Shown here: piece after piece, positions 1 through 6,976 of the stretch
Numbering within the stretch: the stretch's first letter is position 1
How the letters are laid out: each line of letters begins with the position of its first letter
NCBI GenBank assembly: GCA_029861675.1
Contig: JAOTYV010000104.1
Coordinates: 1-14,153 of the forward strand
Origin: Alphaproteobacteria bacterium
Lineage (GTDB): Bacteria; Pseudomonadota; Alphaproteobacteria; UBA8366
DNA: 14,153 nt
Reading direction: 5' to 3'
Notes under the pieces: model-generated
The model's database searches: none
What the model was told of the DNA's origin: nothing
Seen by the model: only the letters and a program-made list of their open reading frames with translations
Translations under genes and position numbers: made by a program

Positions 1-337
1 GGTCGTACATTTCGAAATTCATGGCGGCGATTCCGACGAGATTACCGCCTTCTACAGCGAAGTTTTCGCGTGGAAGGTCAGTGCGGACAACCCGATGAAT
101 TACGGCCTCGTCGATACCGACGCCGACGGACACGGCATCGCCGGCGGCATCTGCAAAAGCGACATGGCGCCGGCGGTCATGGTCTATGTGCAGGTGGACG
201 ACCCGCAGGCCTATCTCGACAAGGTCGCGGCCATGGGCGGCACCACCCTGCTGCCGCCGACCGAAATCCCCGGCGCCATCACCATGGCGATCTTCGTGGA
301 CCCGGCGGGCAACAAGATCGGGCTGGTCAAGGGCTGA
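1..337 (+). CDS. VOC (glyoxalase/bleomycin-resistance fold) family protein, 5' truncated
   Basis: The frame is open from base 2 to the TGA at 335-337 and gives 111 residues. It begins VVHFEIHGGD and ends with a D-P-A-G-N-K-I-G-L strand. This pattern is the VOC-fold signature: an early His in a beta strand, 'TAFYSEVFAWKV' for the first helix, and a C-terminal 'DPxGNxIGL' strand. VOC proteins are usually about 115-130 residues, so only a few N-terminal codons lie outside the window. The family includes metal-dependent lyases, dioxygenases and non-catalytic binding proteins, and the substrate cannot be read from the sequence. The stop is 43 bp before the LLM oxidoreductase gene on the same strand, so they are probably co-transcribed. 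The fold call is secure; the activity is unknown. Confidence 0.85.
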   Translation, partial: VVHFEIHGGDSDEITAFYSEVFAWKVSADNPMNYGLVDTDADGHGIAGGICKSDMAPAVMVYVQVDDPQAYLDKVAAMGGTTLLPPTEIPGAITMAIFVDPAGNKIGLVKG

Positions 338-380
338 CCGTTCCCAGATATCTGACCTACAACACCGCAGGAGCATCGGC

Positions 381-1289
381 ATGAAACTCGGCGTGGTCTT
401 TCCGCAACTCGATATCGGCGCCGACCCGGTCGCCGTCCGCGACTACGCGCAAGCCGCGGAAGCGCTCGGGTATACCCACATCCTCGCCTTCGACCATGTG
501 CTCGGCGTCGATCCGGCGCAGTATCCCGGCTGGGTCGGCCCCTACAACCAAACCAGCCTGTTCCATGAGCCCTTCGTCTTGTTCGGCTTCCTCGCCGGGC
601 TCACCGAGAAGATCGAGCTCATCAGCGGCATCATCGTGCTGCCCCAGCGCCAGACCGAACTGGTCGCCAAGCAGGCCGCCGAGGTCGACGTGCTTAGCGG
701 CGGACGGCTGCGCCTCGGTATCGGCATCGGCTGGAACTGGGCCGAATTCCAATCGCTCGGCCAGAACTTCAAGAATCGTGGCCGCCGGATCGAGGAACAG
801 ATCGAGGTGCTGCGCCTGTTGTGGACGCAGGAGCTGGTGACCTTCAAGGGCGAATGGCACGACATCAAGGCGGCCGGCATCAACCCGCTGCCGGTGCAGC
901 GGCCGATCCCGATCTGGATCGGCGGCGGCGCGGAACCCGTGCTCAAACGGATCGGCCGGATGGGCGACGGCTGGCTGCCGCAGTTCCAGTCGATGGACCC
1001 GGTTTTATCCCACACCGGCGCGCAGCCGCGCCGCACCGAGGACCCGCGCGACCTGATCGCCCGCGTGCACGGCTACGCCCGCGACGCCGGCCGCGACCCC
1101 GCCGCCATCGGCATCGAAGGCCGCGCGTCGATCGCCGAGCAAACGCCGGACGATTGGGTGCAGGTCTACAAAGCCTGGAACGACATCGGTGCGACGCATT
1201 TGTCGGTCAACACCATGAAGGCCGGCCTCAAGGGTGCGGACGCCCATATCGACGCGATCCGGCGGTATAAGGAGGCGGTGGTAGGGTGA
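381..1289 (+). CDS. LLM-class flavin/F420-dependent oxidoreductase (TIGR03619-like)
   Basis: This 302-residue protein starts MKLGVVFPQ. The ATG is preceded by AGGAG (369-373) at 7 nt, which fixes the start. Luciferase-like monooxygenase (TIM-barrel) signatures are visible: 'GYTHILAFDHVLG' near residue 30, 'GIGIGWN' at 113-119 followed by 'AEFQSLG', and 'WIGGG' at 179-183 followed by 'RMGDGWLPQ'. The pattern most resembles the 'probable F420-dependent oxidoreductase' (Rv2161c-like) group. Such enzymes are cytoplasmic and use reduced FMN or F420 for hydride transfer or monooxygenation. The cofactor cannot be decided here because no F420 biosynthesis gene is in the window. The length is normal for the family. 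It lies 43 bp downstream of the VOC gene and is probably in one operon with it. The physiological substrate is unknown. Confidence 0.88.
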   Translation: MKLGVVFPQLDIGADPVAVRDYAQAAEALGYTHILAFDHVLGVDPAQYPGWVGPYNQTSLFHEPFVLFGFLAGLTEKIELISGIIVLPQRQTELVAKQAAEVDVLSGGRLRLGIGIGWNWAEFQSLGQNFKNRGRRIEEQIEVLRLLWTQELVTFKGEWHDIKAAGINPLPVQRPIPIWIGGGAEPVLKRIGRMGDGWLPQFQSMDPVLSHTGAQPRRTEDPRDLIARVHGYARDAGRDPAAIGIEGRASIAEQTPDDWVQVYKAWNDIGATHLSVNTMKAGLKGADAHIDAIRRYKEAVVG

Positions 1290-1344
1290 ATTACCCCCTC
1301 TTGAAGTGGCGCCAATGCTGTACGCCTCCCTCAGCCAACCAAGA

Positions 1345-1785
1345 TCATTGCTTAGGAATTTCGCGGATTTGCGGCGGCCGCCCCAGAGACCTCTTAGATA
1401 ACAATTTATCAATCGCGTTCGTCTTTTCGGCGTTCGAGAGTGCTGTCGATTCCGCCAGGAGCACACATTGCATGAGGAGTACTTGCCGCCAAATGGAGAC
1501 TCTGTATTCGCCTTCCTCATACGTGGCCTTATCCGCATTTGACAATCCAACCCAAACGGTCCGACGCACGAAGTGATAGGTGTTTTCGACTCTTACGTTT
1601 TCCCCCGCATATTTAATGAACTTTCCTATTGCAGAATTCGAAATCTTAGAACTGACGTCCTTATCTGTGCTCGCTGCTGGGACATGCACAAATTCCTTGC
1701 ATCGCTCAGCTGTATCGGCGACCGCCGCCGTTGAGATCACTATCGCGATTATAAGGGTCGGAATAAGACGCATTGCGCAGGTCAT
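1345..1785 (-). CDS. Hypothetical secreted protein in an AT-rich patch
   Basis: This 146-residue protein is not recognised. The N-terminus (MTCAMRLIPT followed by LIIAIVISTAAVADT) is a clear Sec signal peptide with an A-V-A-D-type cleavage site near residue 23, so the mature protein is probably periplasmic. The mature part is mixed alpha/beta and moderately charged, with two Cys (29 and 106) and a lysine-rich, Pro-containing tail (PPQIREIPKQ). AAGGG lies 10 nt before the chosen ATG; a second ATG four codons inside would also keep the signal peptide. Codon use is clearly more AT-rich than all neighbours, with many AAA, AAT, TTA and ATA codons, which suggests recent horizontal acquisition. It is convergent with the LLM gene and divergent from the PhyH gene, so it is a single-gene transcript. 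No function is assigned. Confidence 0.7.
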   Translation of the reverse strand: MTCAMRLIPTLIIAIVISTAAVADTAERCKEFVHVPAASTDKDVSSKISNSAIGKFIKYAGENVRVENTYHFVRRTVWVGLSNADKATYEEGEYRVSIWRQVLLMQCVLLAESTALSNAEKTNAIDKLLSKRSLGRPPQIREIPKQ

Positions 1786-1974
1786 CGTAGCGGCACCCTT
1801 TCAAGTAACATGCATGGTCCGAATAATAGAAATTTATATAATAATTACTACTATCGCGATAGTTCTTTCATGCAAAACACAAAATTCAGCTAAAATTCAA
1901 TCCCAATGCCGCCTTGGAAATCCTACACCACGTGTTTAGCAGGGGCTGCATGACATGCTAACCTTTCCGACGTC
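1786..1974. promoter_or_regulatory. AT-rich divergent intergenic region with a 14-bp perfect palindrome
   Basis: This 189-bp gap separates the minus-strand secreted-protein gene from the plus-strand PhyH gene and is far more AT-rich than the rest of the window. It contains TATA-like hexamers at about 1829-1847 that could serve as a -10 for the minus-strand gene. A perfect 14-bp palindrome, ACTATCGCGATAGT, sits at 1850-1863. The 11-mer ACTATCGCGAT recurs at 1739-1749 inside the signal-peptide coding region. The position suggests promoters for both genes and possibly an operator, but no confident -35/-10 pair can be assigned to either strand. Confidence 0.4.
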
Positions 1975-2799
1975 ATGGTCACGCTCACGGACACCGACCT
2001 CGCCGCCTACCGGCGCGACGGCTATCTCGCGCCGCTGCCGCTGCTGACGCGCGACGAAGCGGCGACGGCGCTAGCAGGGCTCGAGGATTTCGAGCGCGAT
2101 TTCGGCGAGCGGGCCGGGTTTATCCTGCGCCACAAATGTCACCTCGTGCTGACCTGGGCCGACGCGATGGTCCATCACCCCCGGGTGCTCGACGCCGTGG
2201 CAAGCGTGCTCGGCCCGAACCTGCTGTGCTGGGCCACCTCGTTCTTCATCAAGAACGCCCGCGATCCCGCCTTCGTCTCCTGGCATCAGGATTCGGAGTA
2301 TTGGGGGCTGGACCAAATCGAAAACACCGTCTCGGTCTGGATCGCGCTGACGCCGAGCCGGGTGGAAAACGGCTGCCTGCGCATCGTGCCGGGCACCCAT
2401 ACCGCCATGCTCGAGCACCACAAAATCCCCGATGCAAACAACATGCTGAACCACAACCAGCATGTGGCGGTGAACGAGGCCGATGCCGTGGACCTGATCA
2501 TGGCGCCCGGCGAAGCCTGCCTGTTCCACACGCTGGCGGTGCACGGTTCCAACCCGAACCCGTCGGACGGGCGGCGCATCGGCTTCGCGATTCGCTATAT
2601 CAAGCCATCGTGCCGTCAATTGGTGGAAGAGCATGACAGCGCGATGCTGGTGCGGGGCGACGATACGCACGGCCATTTCACGCTGGAGCCGCGGCCGCGC
2701 ACCAATGCCGCGCCGGAAGCGCTGGCGCTGCAACAGCGCATCTTCGAGACCAAGGATGGCGGGCTCTATAAGGCGCGCGCGCCCGATGCGCCCGGCTAA
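1975..2799 (+). CDS. Phytanoyl-CoA dioxygenase (PhyH) family Fe(II)/2-oxoglutarate oxygenase
   Basis: This 274-residue protein has the complete double-stranded beta-helix iron site: H104-x-D106 in 'SWHQDSEYWG', distal H190 in 'LAVHGSNPNPS', and R200/R201 ten residues later to bind the 2-oxoglutarate carboxylate. Because the second ligand is Asp rather than Ala or Gly, hydroxylation is expected rather than SyrB2-type halogenation. The N-terminus ('AAYRRDGYL') matches the usual PhyH start, which supports this ATG. No Shine-Dalgarno sequence is visible before it, so initiation may be weak or leaderless. Family members hydroxylate acyl-CoAs, ectoine and many natural products; the substrate here is unknown. 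It heads a same-strand gene run, with the next gene starting 13 bp after its stop. Confidence 0.9.
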   Translation: MVTLTDTDLAAYRRDGYLAPLPLLTRDEAATALAGLEDFERDFGERAGFILRHKCHLVLTWADAMVHHPRVLDAVASVLGPNLLCWATSFFIKNARDPAFVSWHQDSEYWGLDQIENTVSVWIALTPSRVENGCLRIVPGTHTAMLEHHKIPDANNMLNHNQHVAVNEADAVDLIMAPGEACLFHTLAVHGSNPNPSDGRRIGFAIRYIKPSCRQLVEEHDSAMLVRGDDTHGHFTLEPRPRTNAAPEALALQQRIFETKDGGLYKARAPDAPG

Positions 2800-2812
2800 T
2801 CGGGAGGTCCGC

Positions 2813-3745
2813 ATGCGTGCGCCGACAGCGCCGGAATTGAGCCGGGCGGATTTTCTCAAGGGCCTCGCCGGCGTTGGCGGCGCGGCAATGCTCGGCAACT
2901 GGAAGGACGCCATGGCGAAACCCACACCGATCCAGACCCGCAAGATCCCCAAGGGCGGCGAACGCCTGCCGATTGTGGGTCTGGGCACCTGGCAAACCTT
3001 CGACATCGGCGGCGACACGGAGGCTCGCGCGCAGCGGCAGGAGGTGCTGCGGCTGTTGTTCGAAGGCGGCGGCAGCGTCATCGATTCCTCGCCGATGTAC
3101 GGGCGCTCCGAGGCGGTAGTCGGCGACCTGCTCGCCGCCATGGGCGCCCGCGACCGGGCCTTTCTCGCCACCAAGGTCTGGACCTGGGGCGAGGACAAGG
3201 GCATTCGCCAGATGAAGGACTCGCTCGAAAATTTCAAAAGCCCGCGTATCGAGTTGATGCAAATCCATAATCTGGTCGATTGGCAAACCCATCTGCGAAC
3301 GCTCCGGCAGTGGAAGGAGGCCGGCACCTTCCGCTATATCGGCATCACCCATTACACCGATTCCGGTCTGGACGAATTGATGGCGGTGATGCGCACGGAA
3401 GAACTCGACTTCGTGCAGATGGCCTATTCGATCGGCAGCCGCGCGGCGGAAGAAACATTTTTGCCCTATGTCGCCGACCGCGGCGTCGCCGTTCTGGTCA
3501 ACCGGCCCTATGAGGGCGGCGGGCTATTCCGGAAGACACGCGGCACACCACTGCCCGCCTGGGCGGCGGAATACGGCATCGCCAGTTGGGGACAGTTCTT
3601 CCTGAAATACGTGCTGTCGCACCCGGCGGTGACCTGCGTCATTCCCGGCACCAGCAAGCCGAAACACATGGCGGACAACCTCGGCGCGGGCCGTGGGCCG
3701 CTGCCGGACGCCAAGACACGAGACAGAATGGCACGGATGTTCTGA
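2813..3745 (+). CDS. Aldo/keto reductase with a degenerate Tat-like N-terminus
   Basis: This 310-residue protein starts at an ATG preceded by GGGAGG (2802-2807). The AKR catalytic tetrad is intact: D91 and Y96 in 'VIDSSPMYG', K121 in 'LATKVW' and H152 in 'LMQIHNL'. A C-terminal 'VIPGTSKPKHMADNL' matches the NADP(H)-binding segment of the family. The protein should reduce aldehydes or ketones, or oxidise alcohols, with NADPH. Residues 1-35 are an extra N-terminal extension with 'SRADFLKGLAGVGGAAML', which looks like a Tat signal (S-R-R-x-F-L-K) with the second Arg replaced by Ala. The protein may be exported, or the signal may have decayed and the enzyme be cytoplasmic. It is 13 bp after the PhyH stop and probably co-transcribed with it. 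Confidence 0.9.
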   Translation: MRAPTAPELSRADFLKGLAGVGGAAMLGNWKDAMAKPTPIQTRKIPKGGERLPIVGLGTWQTFDIGGDTEARAQRQEVLRLLFEGGGSVIDSSPMYGRSEAVVGDLLAAMGARDRAFLATKVWTWGEDKGIRQMKDSLENFKSPRIELMQIHNLVDWQTHLRTLRQWKEAGTFRYIGITHYTDSGLDELMAVMRTEELDFVQMAYSIGSRAAEETFLPYVADRGVAVLVNRPYEGGGLFRKTRGTPLPAWAAEYGIASWGQFFLKYVLSHPAVTCVIPGTSKPKHMADNLGAGRGPLPDAKTRDRMARMF

Positions 3746-3805
3746 GCCATCGCGACCGGCCGGGCAATGCCGTCTATGACAAGGAAAACGATCGGGGAAC
3801 AGACG

Positions 3806-4573
3806 ATGCGATTTCAGGGAAAAGTTGCGCTCATCACGGCGGCCGGCGCGGGGATCGGCAGAGCGTCGGCGGAAATCATAGCGCGCGAGGGCGCGACGGT
3901 CGTCGCCGTCGATGTGAACGATGCAAGGCTCGATGAACTCGCCACCGCACTCGCCGACGCCGAGGGGCGCATCGTCGGCAGGAATGTCGACGCCGGCAAC
4001 GAGGCCGCGGTACGGGCGCTTGTCGCCGAAACCGCCAAGGATCATGGACGAATCGACATCCTCGTGAACGCGGTCGGCGGCAGCACGATCATCGAAAAGC
4101 CGTCGGCGGGCATCGACGAGCTGTCCTTCGACGACTGGCAGCGCATCATCGATTTCAACCTCAACGCCACCTATCTGCTGACGAATTCGGTCGTCCCCGA
4201 GATGAAAAAGGCCGGCGGCGGCAAGATCGTCAACCTGTCCTCGATCGCCGGGCGCGGGCTCAGCGCGTCGAGCAGCAGCGCCTATGCGGCGGCCAAGGGC
4301 GGCATCATCGCCTTCACCCGGAAACTTGCCGGCGAGCTCGGGCCCTTCGGCATCACCATCAACAGCATCGCGCCGAGCCTGACGCTCACCGAACGGCTGC
4401 TGCCGCACTGGAACAAGCGCAGCGCCGAGGACCAGGCGGCAATCATCGAGAATATCCCGCTGCGCCGGGTGCCCGAAGCCATGGATCAGGCCAAGGTCAT
4501 CGCCTTCCTCGCCTCCGCCGACGCGGACTTCATCACCGGCGTCACGATCGATGTCAGCGGCGGGCTGGCGTGA
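3806..4573 (+). CDS. Short-chain dehydrogenase/reductase (SDR), classical type
   Basis: This 255-residue protein is a typical classical SDR. It has the nucleotide-binding T11-A-A-G-A-G-I-G18 motif, a 'NAVGG' segment, and the catalytic S146 ('NLSSIAG'), Y160 and K164 ('AYAAAKGG'). The C-terminal 'DADFITGVTIDVSGGLA' is the usual SDR ending. The acidic residue after beta-2 ('VVAVDVND') suggests NAD(H) rather than NADP(H). The start at 3806 is chosen because GGGG (3794-3797) lies 8 nt upstream and the protein then begins MRFQGKVALIT. An in-frame ATG at 3767 would add 13 residues without a good ribosome site. It lies 60 bp after the aldo/keto reductase gene. The substrate is an alcohol/ketone pair of unknown identity. 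Confidence 0.92.
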   Translation: MRFQGKVALITAAGAGIGRASAEIIAREGATVVAVDVNDARLDELATALADAEGRIVGRNVDAGNEAAVRALVAETAKDHGRIDILVNAVGGSTIIEKPSAGIDELSFDDWQRIIDFNLNATYLLTNSVVPEMKKAGGGKIVNLSSIAGRGLSASSSSAYAAAKGGIIAFTRKLAGELGPFGITINSIAPSLTLTERLLPHWNKRSAEDQAAIIENIPLRRVPEAMDQAKVIAFLASADADFITGVTIDVSGGLA

Positions 4574-4878
4574 GAGCCGCCCATGCGATCGCCGCGCATC
4601 TGTTGCTCACGGTGGCAATCATATCTGTGTACGTTTCTATCGGTTTGGATTCGGTCGGGGTTCTTATTGCGGCACTGATAATTGGCAACGCAGCGCCACT
4701 GCTGCTGCGCAGCCTTTTCGTCGGCCTGTCCTATGCGCCGCGCGACATGCCGTCCAACGATTCAGAGATGCATGATGGGCCGGTCCACAAAGATTCACTG
4801 ATTATTCGCAGCTACCCTCTGATCGTTTCTCTCATTGCATTGTTCGTTCTACTGCTTCCGTTGATCGCCAGCGTTTAG
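4570..4878 (+). CDS. Small predicted membrane protein, GTG start overlapping the SDR stop
   Basis: This 102-residue protein is not recognised. It would start with GTG in the four-base GTGA overlap with the SDR stop, an arrangement typical of translational coupling. Three hydrophobic segments are visible: about residues 6-25, 28-53 and 82-101. A hydrophilic stretch (about 54-80, with P-R-D-M-P-S-N-D-S-E) lies between the second and third. No motif or conserved charged membrane residue gives a function. Codon use is somewhat more AT-rich than in the SDR gene. The start has no strong Shine-Dalgarno sequence, so it rests on the overlap. The consistent three-helix hydropathy is the main reason to treat this as a gene rather than a chance frame. 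Confidence 0.55.
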   Translation: MRAAHAIAAHLLLTVAIISVYVSIGLDSVGVLIAALIIGNAAPLLLRSLFVGLSYAPRDMPSNDSEMHDGPVHKDSLIIRSYPLIVSLIALFVLLLPLIASV

Positions 4879-4984
4879 CCGAATTACGAGTTTGCCGGGG
4901 AACCATTGCCATCACCGATATCGCCACGCCGCCGGTAAATACGCTACACTGCCCACAATCGAAATCTCGCCCGCGAGCATGCCC

Positions 4985-6430
4985 ATGAGCACACCGACCG
5001 ACGGCCTGATTGTCGTCGCCAAGCGCGACTGCCCCACCTGCACGCTGATCGAGCCGGTGATGCGCCAGCTTGCCGATTCCGGGCCGCCGCTGACCGTTTA
5101 CACCCAGGACGATCCGAGCTTTCCGGCCGGGCTCGACGGCGTGGTCGACGACACCGAGTTGGAGCACTCCTTCAAGCTGGCCATCGAAACCGTGCCGACG
5201 CTGATCCGCCTCGAAGGCGGGCGCGAAACCGGGCGCCGCATCGGCTGGCACCGGGGCGAGTGGGAAGACCTCAGCGGTATCTCCGGGCTGGGCGGCGACC
5301 TGCCGGATCAGCAGCCGGGCTGCGGCTCCAAGAGCGTCGAGCCCGGGATGCCGGAACGGCTAATGGCGCGGTTCGGCGACGCCAAGCTGCAATCGCGGCT
5401 GATCGACGTCTCGCCGCTCGACGATCCGATGGAGGTTTGCTTCGACCGCGGCTGGAGCGACGGGCTGCCGGTCGTGCCGCCGACCGATGAGCGGGTCATC
5501 CGCATGCTGGCCGGCACCGACCGCAAGCCGGACGAGATCGTCGGGCTGATGCCGCCCAACCTCGCCGAATGCACGGTCGAAAAGGTCGCGATCAACGCGG
5601 TCATGGCGGGCTGCAAGCCGGAATACATGCCAATGGTGCTGTCGGTCGTCGAAGCCGCCCTGATCCCCGAATTCACCCTGCACGGCCTGCTCTGCACCAC
5701 CTATTTCTCCGGCCCCGTGGTGATCGCGAACGGCCCGATGACCCGCCGGATCGGCATGAATTCGGGCCTCAACGCGCTGGGTCAGGGCAATCGCGCGAAT
5801 TTGACCATCGGCCGCACATTGCAGCTCATCGTCCGCAATGTCGGCGGCGGCATGCCGGGCGACATCGACCGCGCCGCGCTCGGCAATCCGGGCAAGATCA
5901 GCTTCTGCTTCGCGGAGGATGAAAGCGATCCGGAGTGGGAGCCGCTCTCCGTCTGGCGCGGCTTCGCGCCCGGATCGAACACGGTCACGCTGTTTCATGG
6001 CGATGGCGTCCAGGCCTTCGTCGATCAGGGCTCCCGCACGCCGGAGGAACTCAGCCGCTCCTTCGCCATGGCGCTCAACGTGGTCGCCCACCCGAAAATG
6101 GTCCAGGGGGCGAACGCGATCCTGGTGATGGCGCCCGAACATTACGCGGTCTATCGCAACGCCGGCTGGGACCGCAAACGCATTCAGCGCGAAATTCACG
6201 AAGCGACCAAGCGCTCCGGGGCCGAGCTGGTCAAGGGCGCCGGCGGCGTCGGCGAAGGCATCGATCCTTCCCGCGCCGACGAGGTGATCCCGAAATTCTG
6301 GGAGGATCATGGCCTGCTGATCGTCCGCGCCGGCGGCGATGCGGGCCTGTTCTCCGCAATTATCGGCGGCTGGCTCGGCGGCCGATTCCACGACGAGGTG
6401 CAACCCGTAACCATGGAGGTCAAGGAATGA
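4985..6430 (+). CDS. Thioredoxin-like (CPTC) N-terminal domain fused to a large conserved domain; partner of the UGSC selenoprotein
   Basis: The protein has 481 residues from ATG 4985; an ATG at 4979 would add two. Neither start has a clear ribosome site. Residues about 1-85 look like a thioredoxin/glutaredoxin-like domain, with 'LIVVAKRDC' leading into C16-P-T-C19 and a later 'ETVPTLIRLEGG' containing the usual cis-Pro before a strand. The remainder, from about residue 125, is a conserved region I cannot match to a named enzyme. It carries 'DGLPVVPPT' (159-167), 'NLAECTVEKVAINAVMAGC', 'MNSGLNALGQGNRAN' and a C-terminal 'GLFSAIIGGWLGG'. No signal peptide is seen. Its stop overlaps the selenoprotein start (ATGA), so the two products are likely made together. 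A dithiol that reduces the selenoprotein is a reasonable inference, not a demonstrated role. Confidence 0.8.
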   Translation: MSTPTDGLIVVAKRDCPTCTLIEPVMRQLADSGPPLTVYTQDDPSFPAGLDGVVDDTELEHSFKLAIETVPTLIRLEGGRETGRRIGWHRGEWEDLSGISGLGGDLPDQQPGCGSKSVEPGMPERLMARFGDAKLQSRLIDVSPLDDPMEVCFDRGWSDGLPVVPPTDERVIRMLAGTDRKPDEIVGLMPPNLAECTVEKVAINAVMAGCKPEYMPMVLSVVEAALIPEFTLHGLLCTTYFSGPVVIANGPMTRRIGMNSGLNALGQGNRANLTIGRTLQLIVRNVGGGMPGDIDRAALGNPGKISFCFAEDESDPEWEPLSVWRGFAPGSNTVTLFHGDGVQAFVDQGSRTPEELSRSFAMALNVVAHPKMVQGANAILVMAPEHYAVYRNAGWDRKRIQREIHEATKRSGAELVKGAGGVGEGIDPSRADEVIPKFWEDHGLLIVRAGGDAGLFSAIIGGWLGGRFHDEVQPVTMEVKE

Positions 6431-6969
6431 CCACGAACGCCTTTACCATGCGCGACCCGACGGCCGAGGCCGCGCCCGTTCAGCGAGAACGGCTGCAACC
6501 ACCGGCATCGCTGGACGGACTGACGGTCGCCCTGCTCGACATCGGCAAGACCCGCAGCGACGAATTTCTCGATCACATCGACGCGAAATTCAGCGAGCGC
6601 GGCCTGACGGTGAAGCGCTACAGCAAGCCGACCAACACGCGCGTCGCGCCGGTCGAGGTGTTGCAGAACATCGCCACCGAAGCGGACATTGTCGTCGAAG
6701 CACTGGCCGATTGAGGCTCCTGTACGTCGTGCAGTTTGCATGACATGAAGGATCTCGACACCCGCGGCATTCCCGGCGCCATGATCGCCACCACCGAGTT
6801 CGCGGATGCAGCGGAAAACCAGGCGAAGTCGATCGGCTTCATGCCGGGCGTGGTCTACGTGCCGCACCCGATCCAGAACCGCACCGCCGAGGAGTTGGGC
6901 GACATCGCCGAACGCGCGATCCAGCCGATCCTCGACATGCTCACCGCCGCCCCGGCGGCGGCGGAGTAA
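6427..6969 (+). CDS. UGSC-family selenoprotein; in-frame TGA (6712-6714) read as selenocysteine 96
   Basis: Reading through the TGA gives a single 180-residue protein with a U96-G-S-C99-T-S-C102 motif, the hallmark of the proteins named 'UGSC family (seleno)protein'. Upstream is 'GLTVALLDIGKTRSDEF' and 'ADIVVEALAD'. Downstream, in the same frame, is 'LHDMKDLDTRGIPG', 'TEFADAAENQA' and 'VVYVPHPIQN', ending at TAA 6967-6969. U-x-x-C is a thioredoxin-like selenothiol pair, so a cytoplasmic redox role is likely; the actual reaction is, to my knowledge, not established. The start has GGAGG (6415-6419) at 7 nt and overlaps the upstream stop by 4 nt. A SECIS-like hairpin follows the TGA. A conventional caller would split this into a 95-residue ORF and a TTG-start ORF at 6736, both incomplete. 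No selA, selB, selC or selD gene is in the window, so decoding depends on genes elsewhere. Confidence 0.88.
6712..6714 (+). other. TGA selenocysteine codon (Sec96)
   Basis: The TGA lies in frame between GCC-GAT (A-D) and GGC-TCC-TGT (G-S-C). The frame continues open for 84 codons to a TAA with family-consistent sequence. It therefore reads as a recoded Sec codon rather than a nonsense mutation. Confidence 0.85.
6726..6744 (+). promoter_or_regulatory. Candidate bacterial SECIS hairpin
   Basis: GTCGTGCA (6726-6733) pairs with TGCATGAC (6737-6744) over 8 bp with one G-U, closing a three-base loop GTT (6734-6736). The loop starts 19 nt after the TGA. The published bacterial SECIS model asks for a small apical loop with a G in its first two bases, about 16-37 nt after the UGA. 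The G-U at the loop start also recalls the SelB-contacting bases of the E. coli fdhF element. The codons here (AGT, TTG, CAT) are unusual for this GC-rich genome, as expected if RNA structure constrains them. Confidence 0.75.
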
Positions 6970-6976
6970 GAATGGA

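Noticed and set aside
2071..3327. A 418-residue minus-strand ORF across the PhyH and AKR genes
   Set aside because: It crosses two well-supported plus-strand genes and has no domain-like sequence; it is a shadow frame.
3767..3805. An upstream ATG as the SDR start
   Set aside because: The added 13 residues are not part of the SDR fold and lack a ribosome site; ATG 3806 has GGGG at 8 nt and begins at the usual place.
4906..4950. TTGCCA with TACACT as a promoter for the thioredoxin-fusion gene
   Set aside because: The spacing is 33 bp, far too long for a sigma-70 promoter.
6427..6714. A nonsense-mutated pseudogene
   Set aside because: The TGA falls exactly at the Sec position of a known selenoprotein motif, the downstream frame is intact, and a suitable hairpin follows.
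6736..6969. A separate 77-residue gene starting with TTG after the TGA
   Set aside because: It is in frame with the upstream 95-residue ORF, completes the UGSC-family protein, and its TTG lies within the SECIS-like hairpin with no ribosome site.
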